DNA of 64,000 bases from Salminus brasiliensis (taxonomy: Eukaryota > Chordata > Actinopteri > Characiformes > Bryconidae): contig NC_132893.1 of NCBI RefSeq assembly GCF_030463535.1, positions 23,974,782 to 24,038,781 of the forward strand, read 5' to 3'. The notes below the pieces were generated by a model, which saw only the letters and a list, made by a program, of their open reading frames with translations, made no database searches and had not been told where the DNA came from. Below, piece after piece: positions 1 to 9,320 of this stretch; the first letter of the stretch is position 1, and every line of letters starts with the position of its first letter. The position numbers were made by a program, and so were the translations under genes.

Positions 1-41
1 TTCTATGTTACTTCTCCACTCTTGTTTTAAAAACATTCCAG

Positions 42-274
42 GTCAGGCCAGAAAGCGATGTTAATGAGGTTATGGACCCTCTGTGTGTGTTTGCATTCCG
101 CTCCTCTCGCAGTTTACATTTTCATTTGGTGAGAGAACTTACGGGTGAATTTGTCAGGTTTCATTCAGGTATGGTTTTACTCTTGCATGTCAAAAAAAAA
201 AGGTGCCAACTGCAAGAGACCCATGTTTACAGAAAGATTTTCTTTTTGTTTTGGTCTAATGTGATTAATTAATG
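42..274 (+). CDS. possible terminal coding exon of an upstream gene
   Basis: A pyrimidine-containing stretch ending in CCAG at 38-41 could be a splice acceptor. From 42 the frame stays open (it reads VRPESDVNEVMDPLCVFAF at its start) to a TAA at about 272-274. AATAAA-type signals follow at about 1096 and 1162, so a last exon plus a roughly 0.9-kb 3' UTR is possible. I do not recognise the peptide. The later part, rich in Phe, Lys and Leu, looks more like translated non-coding DNA, so the true stop or frame may differ. With the rest of the gene outside the window this is only a weak proposal. Confidence 0.2.
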
Positions 275-1093
275 TGATCTGAAAAAAGGGTCTAAGCTTG
301 GAGCTGAAATCTTGAATCACTTGGCACTGCAGGGCACATCTTATAGCTTTCTTCTGGTTCTGTAACTCCAGTCAAAGGAGTATCATTATTGACCCATCTT
401 TTTCATAGGCTCTGTTTAGGTGTGATTATCAGTGCTCCTATTGCCTTAATATGGATCCGTTTAATTCACGTGCATGCAGGTCTTGCACCAGAGAAAACAA
501 CTTTATGTGAAACAACAGCAACAACAAAAAGAAATAGCCACCACAAACAATACTTGAAAGAAAATTCTTCCATTCTGTTGAAAGGAATGCAAAATGGTGG
601 GTGTCTTTCATGGATAGGTGCCCTGTTAAGGTAGTCTTTTGGTATTCTTTCCCCATGCCAGTGATTTTCTGTACACTTCACATATCGTTTTCTTATTGTC
701 AAGTTGAAAAGGTCTTGAAACCTACGCCTGTGGGTTATGGGGTTACCTCTGACATTCTATCAACACACTGTATCTTCGTCTTGAGGGTCAAATGAAAGCT
801 GTATATATTATGTCTATTCTAAAGAAGTTTTAAAATGTTTGAAAAGTCGTGAGAACTGAACCGAGGTCGAAACGAACGTCTGCACGTCTATCTGTATTTG
901 CATCTTTTAAAAAAAGCCGAAAAAAAAAATGTGGGGGAAATTGCCTCTTTGAAAAACTGTGGTTATTTAAAAAACACAAAAAAACCCTAAGAAAGAAAAC
1001 TAATTATGATAAACAAGTGTTTCCACAAGTGAACCAGTCTTGTGAAAGGAATTTGTTGTTGATGTCAACTTCCAGATTGTAAGTTGTACAGTG

Positions 1094-1170
1094 TCAAATA
1101 AACAAGTGTGTGCAATGTGTAAATAACAGCATGTTGATTACTAGTTTTGCTATATGACGAAAAATAAAAG
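1094..1170 (+). terminator. candidate poly(A) signals, upstream gene
   Basis: AATAAA occurs at about 1096-1101 and again within AAAAATAAAAGC near 1162, both in AT-rich sequence with no downstream gene for several kilobases. They could end the transcript of the gene entering from the left. The assignment depends on the weak exon call at 42-274. Confidence 0.25.
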
Positions 1171-1190
1171 CAACTATTTTATTAAAGATC

Positions 1191-2440
1191 AGTTTTTTAA
1201 AATGCCTTATTGGAGAGCGTTTGATTAGTCATCCAGAATAATGTGCCATTTATCCATTCAAGTGCACTATTTCATATCTCACAAGAATGGACCTTGACTG
1301 TAATAGACTGTATTATTTTTCCTTTCACCTGCCCACACAATTGAAAATACAATGGTCGAAATTATAAGCCTTCGGCTGCAGTTGGCAGCAGAACGTGGAA
1401 ATCTGTGCGGAAACAAAATGAAAGCAACCGTAGAACAGTACAGATCTTATGCTTGAAGCTAAACAAAAGCTATGTAGATATCACTCATGAACCTTAAAAC
1501 AACAAAAATGTAATTATAAATAAAAATATTAAGTAAATACGGATTTACAGCGTAGCAGCTGAATTAAAGGTCTGGAGGTATTTGCTGCGCTTGATGCACT
1601 TGATTCAAATGAGGCTTTTTCATATTCATTCCTGCACTTGGAGACACACACCACATGTCCTCTGTGACTCAATAAATCACATACCATTAAAAATAAACCA
1701 CTACTTTCTGTGACCAATTGACTATTATTGCGCTCAGTGAAATGGGGAGACATGAAAAAGTATATGTTTAAGAGTCATTCACAAATGCAGGGAGAAAGAG
1801 AAAGAGACTGGAATGTAGAAAGGACAATGATGTGACGGGAATACGTATGGGGACACAACTGGAACCAAAAGAGAGGGGTGGGCTGAAAGAGAGAGAGAAA
1901 GAGAGAGAGAGTGAGAGAGAGAGCGAGCTGCAGTGATTAATGAGTCACATGATTGACGGGTGAGTCATCTACTGCCATGCACCACTGCAGAACCCCAAGC
2001 ATTAAGATTTATACTCACACACTGGACACAAACACCCACACACTCATACACCCTTGCCAGATAAAATGTGTTGTCACCCTAATGTAAGACCCCAAGCAAA
2101 TGCACACTGACAAATACGCAGACACAGGTACACACTCATACCTACGCAACAACCCACCTGCCCCCTAACATACGCACACGCACACCCACATCCACACCAA
2201 CTCCCACACACAGTCCACAACTCAAAACCCTTTTTGGCATGAAAGACTGCTCTCTAATTAAATGCAGAAGAATCGTTTTGACCTCTGAATGGAGTAATAT
2301 TGTGCAAATGGACATCTATTGTCATAATGAAGTGTGCATAATATTCATGAATTATGCAACCACCCACTGGGCAAAACTGGTTACATTTGATTTACATTCT
2401 TTCAGCGCTCATGTCATTACACAAGCACACCATTATGTAT
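1191..2440. other. non-coding stretch with GA and CA tracts
   Basis: No supported exon. It holds a GA-rich tract (about 1885-1927) followed by short unique sequence with several TGAGTCA-like sites (about 1938-1968), then C- and A-rich sequence with many CACA runs (2010-2220). Confidence 0.5.
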
Positions 2441-3770
2441 AGAATTAGTGCTGAAAGAGTACTTCATGGCCTCAAACCTGATTCCGGCTGTTTAAACCCT
2501 ACACTCGTAAAAATCAAATGCTTCAAATGCTACAGATCCTTGAGAGCTATTTTTGTGAGAGAGATGTGTGAGTGCGAAGACCCTTTAGAAGTCTTCTTCT
2601 CTACCAATTCTTTTCAGTCTCCTCTCAATCTCCATTACACACATGTTTTTTATGGTCCCAAAATTGGTTCCTCTGTGGCATCGCTCAAAAGTGGCTGGTT
2701 AAAAGTCTGAAGAAGAAGAAGAACTCAGAGGTTCTTCACACTTCTAAATCTCTGTTACAAACATGGTTCTTTATGGTACCTAAAGTGGTTCTTCTGTGGC
2801 ATTGCTCAAATGTTTTTTTTTTTTAGTAAAACTTGATTCTTTTACAATCATGACTGTAAGAGAGATGTGTTAGTGTAAAGAACCTCTTAAAGGTCTAAAG
2901 AACATTCACGTGATGAAAAGGTTCTTCACACTCACACATCTTTATTACTAACATTTCTTTATGGAACCTAAAGTGGTCCTTCTGAGGCTTCTCAGTCTCT
3001 TCTCAATCTCCATTACAAACATGGTTCTTTTTGGAACCAAAAGTGGTCCTTCTGTCGCATCACTCATAAGTGCTTCAAATGGTTCTTGGAGCGAAACATG
3101 ATTGGTTAAAAGTCTAAAGAAGAAGAACTTGAAATGTTCTTCCCGCTTCTCAATCTCTATTACAAACATGGTTCTTTATGGTACCAAAAGTGGTTCTTCA
3201 ATTACATCACTCAAAGGTGCCTCCAATGGTTCTTTAAGCAAAACCTAATACCTTTTTACAATCATGACTGTAAGAGAGATGTGTTAGTGTAAAGAACCTC
3301 TAAAGGTCTAAAGAACATTCACGCGATGTAAAGGTTCGCTCACACATCTTTATGAAACCAAAAGTGGTCATTCTGTCACACCACTCAAAGGTGCCTCAAA
3401 TGGATCTTTGAGCAAAACCTGATTCTTGCACAATCATGACTGTAAGAGAGATGTTGAACATTCACATGATGTTGGTTCTTTGACATGGTTGAAAGTCTAA
3501 AGAAGAACTCAAATGGTTCTTTAAGAACTTTCATGTGATGTAAATATTCTTCCCACAGCTCTATTACAAACATGGTCCTTGAACCCAGGAGTGGTTCTTT
3601 TATGGCTTCGCTCAACATTGTGATGTGTGAGTGTGCAGAACCTTAAAGATCTAGAGAACCTTCACTTGATGTAAGGAGTCTTTACCAGTTCAAAGGGTTT
3701 TCATGCTCTCACATCTCTATTACAAACATGGTTCTTCTACAGCTTCGCTCAAAGGTGCTTCAAGCAGCGA
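2440..3770. repeat. tandem array of a GGTTCT/AGAACC fish repeat
   Basis: Degenerate copies of one motif set recur in order: ATTACAAACATGGTTCTT (about 2753, 3013, 3161, 3718), CAAAAGTGGTTCTTC, TGACTGTAAGAGAGATGT (about 2850, 3267, 3438) and TAAAGAACCTC. The spacing between like motifs varies from about 150 to 420 bp, so the array is irregular and diverged. Each unit contains GGTTCTT and AAGAACC in opposite orientation, giving it hairpin potential. Open frames across this block are translated repeat, not genes. Further single copies lie at about 5255-5400, 54655-54850, 60140-60310, 62985-63310 and 63950-64000. Confidence 0.8.
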
Positions 3771-4005
3771 AGCAGCTCCAAATTGACTCAATCTAGCTCC
3801 AAATGACCACCAACTTGAGGCATGACAGCAGCAGTGCTTCTTTCAGCAAGTAAATCAGCTTGAGAAACACAGTACTTCACTGCACTCTGTCTTTCTCCTC
3901 TTTGATGCCATGCAGGAGCCCTTCGGTGAGCCGTGATGAGAGGAGATCTATCAGCGGGCAGAGAGGAAAGTAGTGCCATTGAGCCGCTGTCAAAGGATGC
4001 CGGTG

Positions 4006-4057
4006 AGTCATAAGCACTTACATTCGCTCTCGGCCTCCACTGAACATTTCCACTGCA
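4006..4057 (+). repeat. 52-bp motif, copy 1 of 2
   Basis: Begins AGTCATAAGCACTTACATTC and continues through CTCGGCCTCCACTGAAC to CACTGCA. A copy with only a few substitutions lies at 6107-6158 in the same orientation, and the flanks of the two are not alike. Confidence 0.7.
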
Positions 4058-4849
4058 ATATGAAAAGAGTCTGTTACATTATGCCAATAATTACTGTAAA
4101 TGGTGACATAACCATTTAAAGCCTACACAAACACACACATATGTACAAGCACAGCAGTTGTTTTACATGCAAACTGCAGCAAGCCTTCAAGCGTATGCAG
4201 CGTCTCCACCCATGCCAATTTGTTGCGTTTACTCACTCATCACTCCATCACAACTACACACAAGCACACACACACACACACACATAGGTTTGTACAAAAT
4301 CAAGCTCACAAAAAACAGTCTAAGGCAGTGACGGCAGAGGCACAGATACTTCAGATATAAAAACAGACAGATAATTACACTGAGTCATACGCAGTACTGG
4401 AAGCAGCTCTGATGATGCACTCCGCCAAGTCAACCAACCAGCACACGACAGCGCTTCGAAACGGCCAAAACACTCTCCACTCAAACTTTCCCAGTGACTA
4501 AAGCACATCTTGCTCACTCCCTATATTTGCCTGATTAGTAATAATTGAGCCAAAGCGTTTGGAGTTCCATGAGATTGCAATAATATCCCCTTGATCCTCT
4601 TTTATACGCCAAACCTTTATGCATGATGATAATTACAGTATAATTATCATCTCTCCTGCCTGTGCAGGAGCTGCTGTTTCTCTGCTTGTCTCTATAGTGT
4701 GCTCTGAGCTTCCTTGCTGAGGTAAACAAGTTGTTTTGCAAATTCAGATCAGGCTATTCAGTGTTGCTTTGCACTGATCTTATAAATGTGTTTGTGCTAT
4801 CATGCACAATAGCATGCATACATATACATGTATATATATATCTAATAGA

Positions 4850-5220
4850 ATAGAATAGGACTCTCTGGAGCAGATAAACATGAACATGTTGGCGTCATGC
4901 CTAATGCCAGATGTGGGCTAGAGGGGTATAAAGCCCCCAGCATTGAGCCGTGGAGCAGTGAATCTGTGTTCTCTGGAATGATGGATGGTGCTCCATATAA
5001 TATTTGTAGAAGTTGGGGAGTTGGTGATGAGGTGAGCTGATGATCATCCAGCATCCTGACCCTACAAATGCTAAAGCTCTTGTTGCTGAATGCAATCAGG
5101 TCCTCAGAGCAATGCTACAAAATGTAGTAGAAAGCCTTCCCTGGACAGTAGTGACAGTTACTCCAATCGTTGATTTTGGAAGAAACAATGAATGAACGAG
5201 TGTCCCAATACGTTTGTCCA
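4850..5220 (+). repeat. dispersed repeat B (about 400 bp), copy
   Basis: Starts near AATAGGACTCTCTGGAGCAG, carries the diagnostic GCATTGAGCCGTGGAGCAGT and GGGGAGTTGGTGATGAGGTG blocks, and ends GTCCCAATACGTTTGTCCAT. Related copies lie at about 41845-42072, 43236-43330, 47560-47965 (reversed) and 60820-61190. The outer ends carry a GTTTGTGGACACC-type motif and its reverse complement, typical of a short non-autonomous DNA transposon. I cannot assign a family name. Confidence 0.7.
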
Positions 5221-6106
5221 TATATTTAAATCCTATGTTTAGTCTTAACAATAAAAAAGGTGATTCGAATGAAGGTTCTTTACCAATTTAAAGGTTCCAC
5301 ACACTCCAACATCAATATTCTAAACAATGTTCTTTATGGAACCAAAAGTGGTTCTTCTAGGGCATCTCTCATAGAACCATTTGAAGCACCTTTATTTTTG
5401 AGATTGGCAACATGTTTTTTGTGTTTTTGTGCCATTGTATCACAGGACAATAAGGACAGCGAGGGCTTGAGCTTTTAATGTTTACACTGTGTCAAATCCT
5501 GTCAAAAGCTTGGAAAGAATGGCTGAGCGTTCACTGCCAGCAGCTCTCTACTAGACGGCAGTCATGTTTCTATTATAATGTAGTAAATGCATAAATGCAC
5601 GGAACATTTAACCAGCCATAGCTGCGGTTAATGATTCATTTGATGGCCTTCATCGATAACAGCCTGCTTCTAAACCGAACAGGTAAAAACAAAGTGTCCA
5701 AAAGGAATGCTGTATTCACACAGTACACACACAGACACACATGCACATGCACTACAACTCCAACGTGTCTCTAGCTCACGGCATTGTGCATTTCGCAGCC
5801 AAATCATTATCATCGCTGTGTCAGGAACACCTGCAAGAAAGGTTAATAGTGAAAACTGTGGAGCAAAGCAACGGCATTACCACTTAATCCACCCTTCCCC
5901 ACTGATGCTGTTTGTGCCAGAGGCAGCACTGAAAAGGGGAGAGGAAAAGGTGAAGAGGGTGAGAAATTGATGGAGTGAGAGAGAGAAAAGGGAGGGAGTA
6001 AAAGAGAGAATAGAGGTGAAGCTTTGAGTGACTCATCCTGTGTAAGTACGTATCCAACAGCTCCATAAAGTGGTGGGCCACCTCCACACTAATGAGCTCA
6101 CTGCAC

Positions 6107-6158
6107 AGTCATAAGCACTTATATTCACGCTCGGCCTCCACCGAACATTTCCACTGCA
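6107..6158 (+). repeat. 52-bp motif, copy 2 of 2
   Basis: Begins AGTCATAAGCACTTATATTC and matches 4006-4057 throughout, apart from a few mostly transition differences. The motif is about 2.1 kb away from its partner. Confidence 0.7.
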
Positions 6159-6607
6159 CACAACGCACAAAACACACACACACTTATAAACGCACTTATG
6201 TTCACCCTGCCTTCACTGCATGCATAGCAGAATCTACACACATGGTGAGAAATGGTAACAAGAGCCGGATCTGCAAATGAATGAGGCCCTGATAAGTCTT
6301 TGCAGAGGAACGTCAGCAGTGCATTATTTACCTACAGCTTACACGGGTGCTACTGAAGAAGATAAACCCAGTTATCTGTCTTTGGTCTTTGTCCCTCGGC
6401 AGGGTGGCCCACATTACTGACATGGTCTGCCAGCCACGGGGCGTCACCTGAGCTGGCCTTCGCTTACTCTTTACAGCAAATCTGCTTGTGAGCCATTCAG
6501 ACTCATCCATTATTGAACGCTCAGGGTTTCCGTTTCATGGAAAGCGAGAAGACGGAGAAAAACAAACAGCAGGTGCTGCCACCCCGATAGGCTCAGTGGT
6601 TGGTGGA

Positions 6608-8421
6608 ATGGCCGGCAGCATGGAGGATGGCCAGACAGCTTGCATGGGGTGAGTAGACAGGTCTAAATGTGGGTCTTAATGATTGGCATTTGGGACAAAA
6701 GCAAGAGTGCATGTTAGGGTCTTGGCTTGAGCCTCTTTGGGTGCAGTTCAGAGCCGGATTCATTGATAACCTCTCGTTAAGGGGTAAAGTCCTGTAAGCG
6801 AGACGTTAAGACTTACTGCTAGAGGATAGAGAGTTACTTGCAATGGGCATTGCACTAAAGAACACAAAAGAAAGTCTTAATCGTTTAAAAAGCACGAAGT
6901 GGAATATGACTGTGTCTGCTATTTATTTTCTGCTTTTCCTCTAAATCCCATGTACGCAGTGAGATACAGACAAACAGTGTGCCACTCTCCCCACCTACTG
7001 AGGAGCATTCCATACAACAGGATAAGCAGGATCAGGTCAGGGCTCACAGAATCACACGTTGGACTTGGAGTGCAAACTATGGAAAAGGCTAGGTTGCTTT
7101 GTAAGCTTGTTTTCCATTGTTTTACCATTGTATTCTTCAGAGTTGCAATGAAAGTGACCTCCTAACAAAGGTAGAACTTGAGCTGCAAGAACAGACTCAA
7201 GAACATGATAAATCTGGAGAAAAATCTAAGTACGAAGAACAACTACAACTACCTGAACAACCTGAGAAATGGTCTGAACCAGAAGAACAGTCCCCATATC
7301 TAATGTCAGGCTTTGAAGGTGTGCCCACAAACACAGAGGGTACGTATCTCTGTATTAGTATAACGTTACACCATTGTAGGGCAGTTATTTACTAATGTGT
7401 CCTTGAAAGTAGGTCTTGAGAATTTGATAGATTTGAGAAGATCTTTTAACTGCAATCAACACTGTTATGGTTCATACAGACAAAGACTCTGATAATAATC
7501 TACGGTATACTAATCTACATTATAATCTTCTGCATGACTAAGAGGTAGTTCATTTGTGCTGAAATAATTCTTTAGGAATTTCCTTGGAGCTCTGTTGGTA
7601 CTGCGTTAAATCCCTTCCCAACGAGGAGCTCAAATTATCGCAGGTACTCTCTGGCTTTTGGAGTATGGTGGAATTTATCACAGTAAGCTGATCTGTTTTG
7701 TCTATCTATTTTGGTACTGCTTTATCATTCACGGTTGGGTTTCAAAGTCCTACCATGACTTCAGTGTCTTGTTTCAACCATTTCAGCTAGCTGTAAATTA
7801 TGTATCTTGAGCCTGCAGTGCATTATGCCAAGCGCCACTTCTACATGTGTCCTCTAGATGGTGGTGTCTTCTTAATATTCTATTGCAGCTCCAGCTGGAG
7901 AACGAGGCCTTAACATCAGCCAATGGTGGTGAGCGCTTAAGCTACCAGCTGGACCCCAGGCCTCACTTTGGAGTAGCACGTTCCTCTCGCTCCACACCTT
8001 TCCCTTTGTGGGACAGTGAGGGTCCCAGAGAGATGAAGAGGGAAGCAGGAGAGGAGGATGCAGACTTTGTTGCCAGTTGCCCACACTGCCATCTGGGGCT
8101 TCCACTTGATACACTACGCTGGCATGAGGTAAAAAAACAAAACACCTCATAAATTCTGACAAAGAATTTATGCTAAATTGCTAAATTATACTTAAGCAAT
8201 AAAAGGAGAGCAAAGCAAGGTTAACTGCACTGACGTGGCCTACATTACCAACTGAACAAGCCATTCTGTAAATGTATTAGTCATATTCACTACTATGAAG
8301 CTTTTATCATTTAATTGGCTGTTGTGATTATCTTCTCCTATGGGTGTTTGATTTTTCTTTTATCCCTCTTCCTTCACAGGAAAAATGCCTGTTATTTGAA
8401 GGCCCGAAAAAGGATGCGTAA
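6608..8421 (+). CDS. unrecognised small protein with a UBZ4-like CCHC zinc finger
   Basis: Proposed exons are 6608-6648, 7143-7339, 7576-7643, 7889-8128 and 8380-8421 (588 nt, 195 aa, TAA stop). All junctions are GT/AG and phases agree; exons 2-5 are well supported, the first (MAGSMEDGQTACM, strong GTGAGT donor) is tentative. The middle is acidic and Gln/Glu-rich. Exon 3 carries a CWYC pair followed by a Leu-rich stretch (KLSQLQLENEAL). The C terminus has CPHC, then WHEEKC, a C-x2-C-x11-H-x3-C finger like the ubiquitin-binding UBZ4 type of RAD18. A role in ubiquitin recognition is inference from that spacing alone. I do not recognise the gene. It lies 10 kb upstream of slc25a1 on the same strand. 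Confidence 0.6.
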
Positions 8422-9320
8422 AATTAAATGTCAAGGGGAGAGGGGTCAGGTTTATGATTTACTAAATTGTTAGATCAGAAGCAAGCCTGTCTGAAGCAAG
8501 CAATTTCGGGAGACATAAGCAATTCATTCATTTAAAAAAGCTGTCTGCCTATTGTAAACTACTTCCTTCTGTACTATTTAAAATAGTATGTTACTAGATG
8601 AATTTGTTAGCTTTGATAGACAGTATTACTGCCTGGATTTGTCAAAATGCATGCTGTATCTTGTTTTGAAGTCTTATATACAATATTGTTTTTAACTTAC
8701 TTTGTTGTTGTCTGTCTTTGTAATGACAAAATGAGATGTATGACACAGTTATGAAGAGAGTGACCAATGCCATAACAGATCCGAACATTCAAGGACTCCA
8801 CAAGACCTGTGTATGAGACCTGTGGTATCTTGCACCAAACATTAGCAGCTGGGATTGCATCAGTGTGTCACCAGTTTACTGGTGATTCCTTTCTTAAACC
8901 ACTTTTGGTTGGTAGTCACTACTGTATATTGGAAACCCCACAAGACCCCACTGATCCTGTTGTCTTGCTATCAGAATTTGGCCCTAGTGAAAGTTGCAAA
9001 GACATCCATTAACTTGACCATTTTTTCCTGCTTTTGACAGGAATCACCTTCAAGAACTGACTGTTCACATGCTCCCTAATATATCGAATTCTTTTGACAG
9101 ATGCCACTGCAGATGAAAATGATCAATGTTTTTCACTTCACCTGCTGTTAACGTTATGGCTCTTTGGTGTATGCTAAATTTAAATGTTTGTTGTAATGTG
9201 CAATGCTGTCAAATAACTCCTGTATGTGTGAATCAGGGATGACACGTTTTGGTTTCAGACCAAGTCATTTTGTAATATCTTGTATTAATCAATAACATAT
9301 GAATAAAAATACTCTGTCAT
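8422..9320 (+). other. probable 3' UTR of the zinc-finger gene, with a transposon relic
   Basis: The sequence runs from the TAA to AATAAA at 9302-9307, the first good poly(A) signal downstream. Much of it (about 8810-9085) is an antisense Tc1-like relic, which would then be exonised in the 3' UTR. The transcript end is inferred. Confidence 0.4.
8805..9085 (-). mobile_element. internally deleted Tc1/mariner relic
   Basis: Read on the minus strand, this carries the remains of a fish Tc1-type transposase. GAATTTGGCCCTAGTGAAAG (about 8975-8994) is the reverse of the N-terminal helix-turn-helix region (the FDKGQIV-type motif seen better at 29033), and TGTGGTATCTTGCACCAAA near 8820 corresponds to the C-terminal coding end. 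The centre of the gene, including the catalytic DDE region, is missing, so it cannot transpose on its own. Confidence 0.6.

Larger units (their letters stand above)
3771..6590. other. non-coding stretch with scattered repeats
   Basis: No supported exon. It contains a 52-bp motif present twice (4006-4057 and 6107-6158), a CA microsatellite (about 4265-4284), one copy of a dispersed repeat of about 400 bp (4850-5220) and one GGTTCT-type repeat (5255-5400). The remainder is unremarkable single-copy-looking sequence. Confidence 0.5.

Noticed and set aside
2354..2826. 118- and 84-codon frames
   Set aside because: They cross copies of the GGTTCT repeat and have no motif or splice context.
1885..6160. 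Regularly spaced CA- and GA-rich motifs considered as a CRISPR-like array
   Set aside because: Spacing and unit identity are irregular, the DNA is vertebrate, and the runs are ordinary microsatellites.
7872..8162. 96-codon minus-strand frame
   Set aside because: Antisense of the zinc-finger gene's exon 4, which joins in phase with its neighbours on the plus strand.
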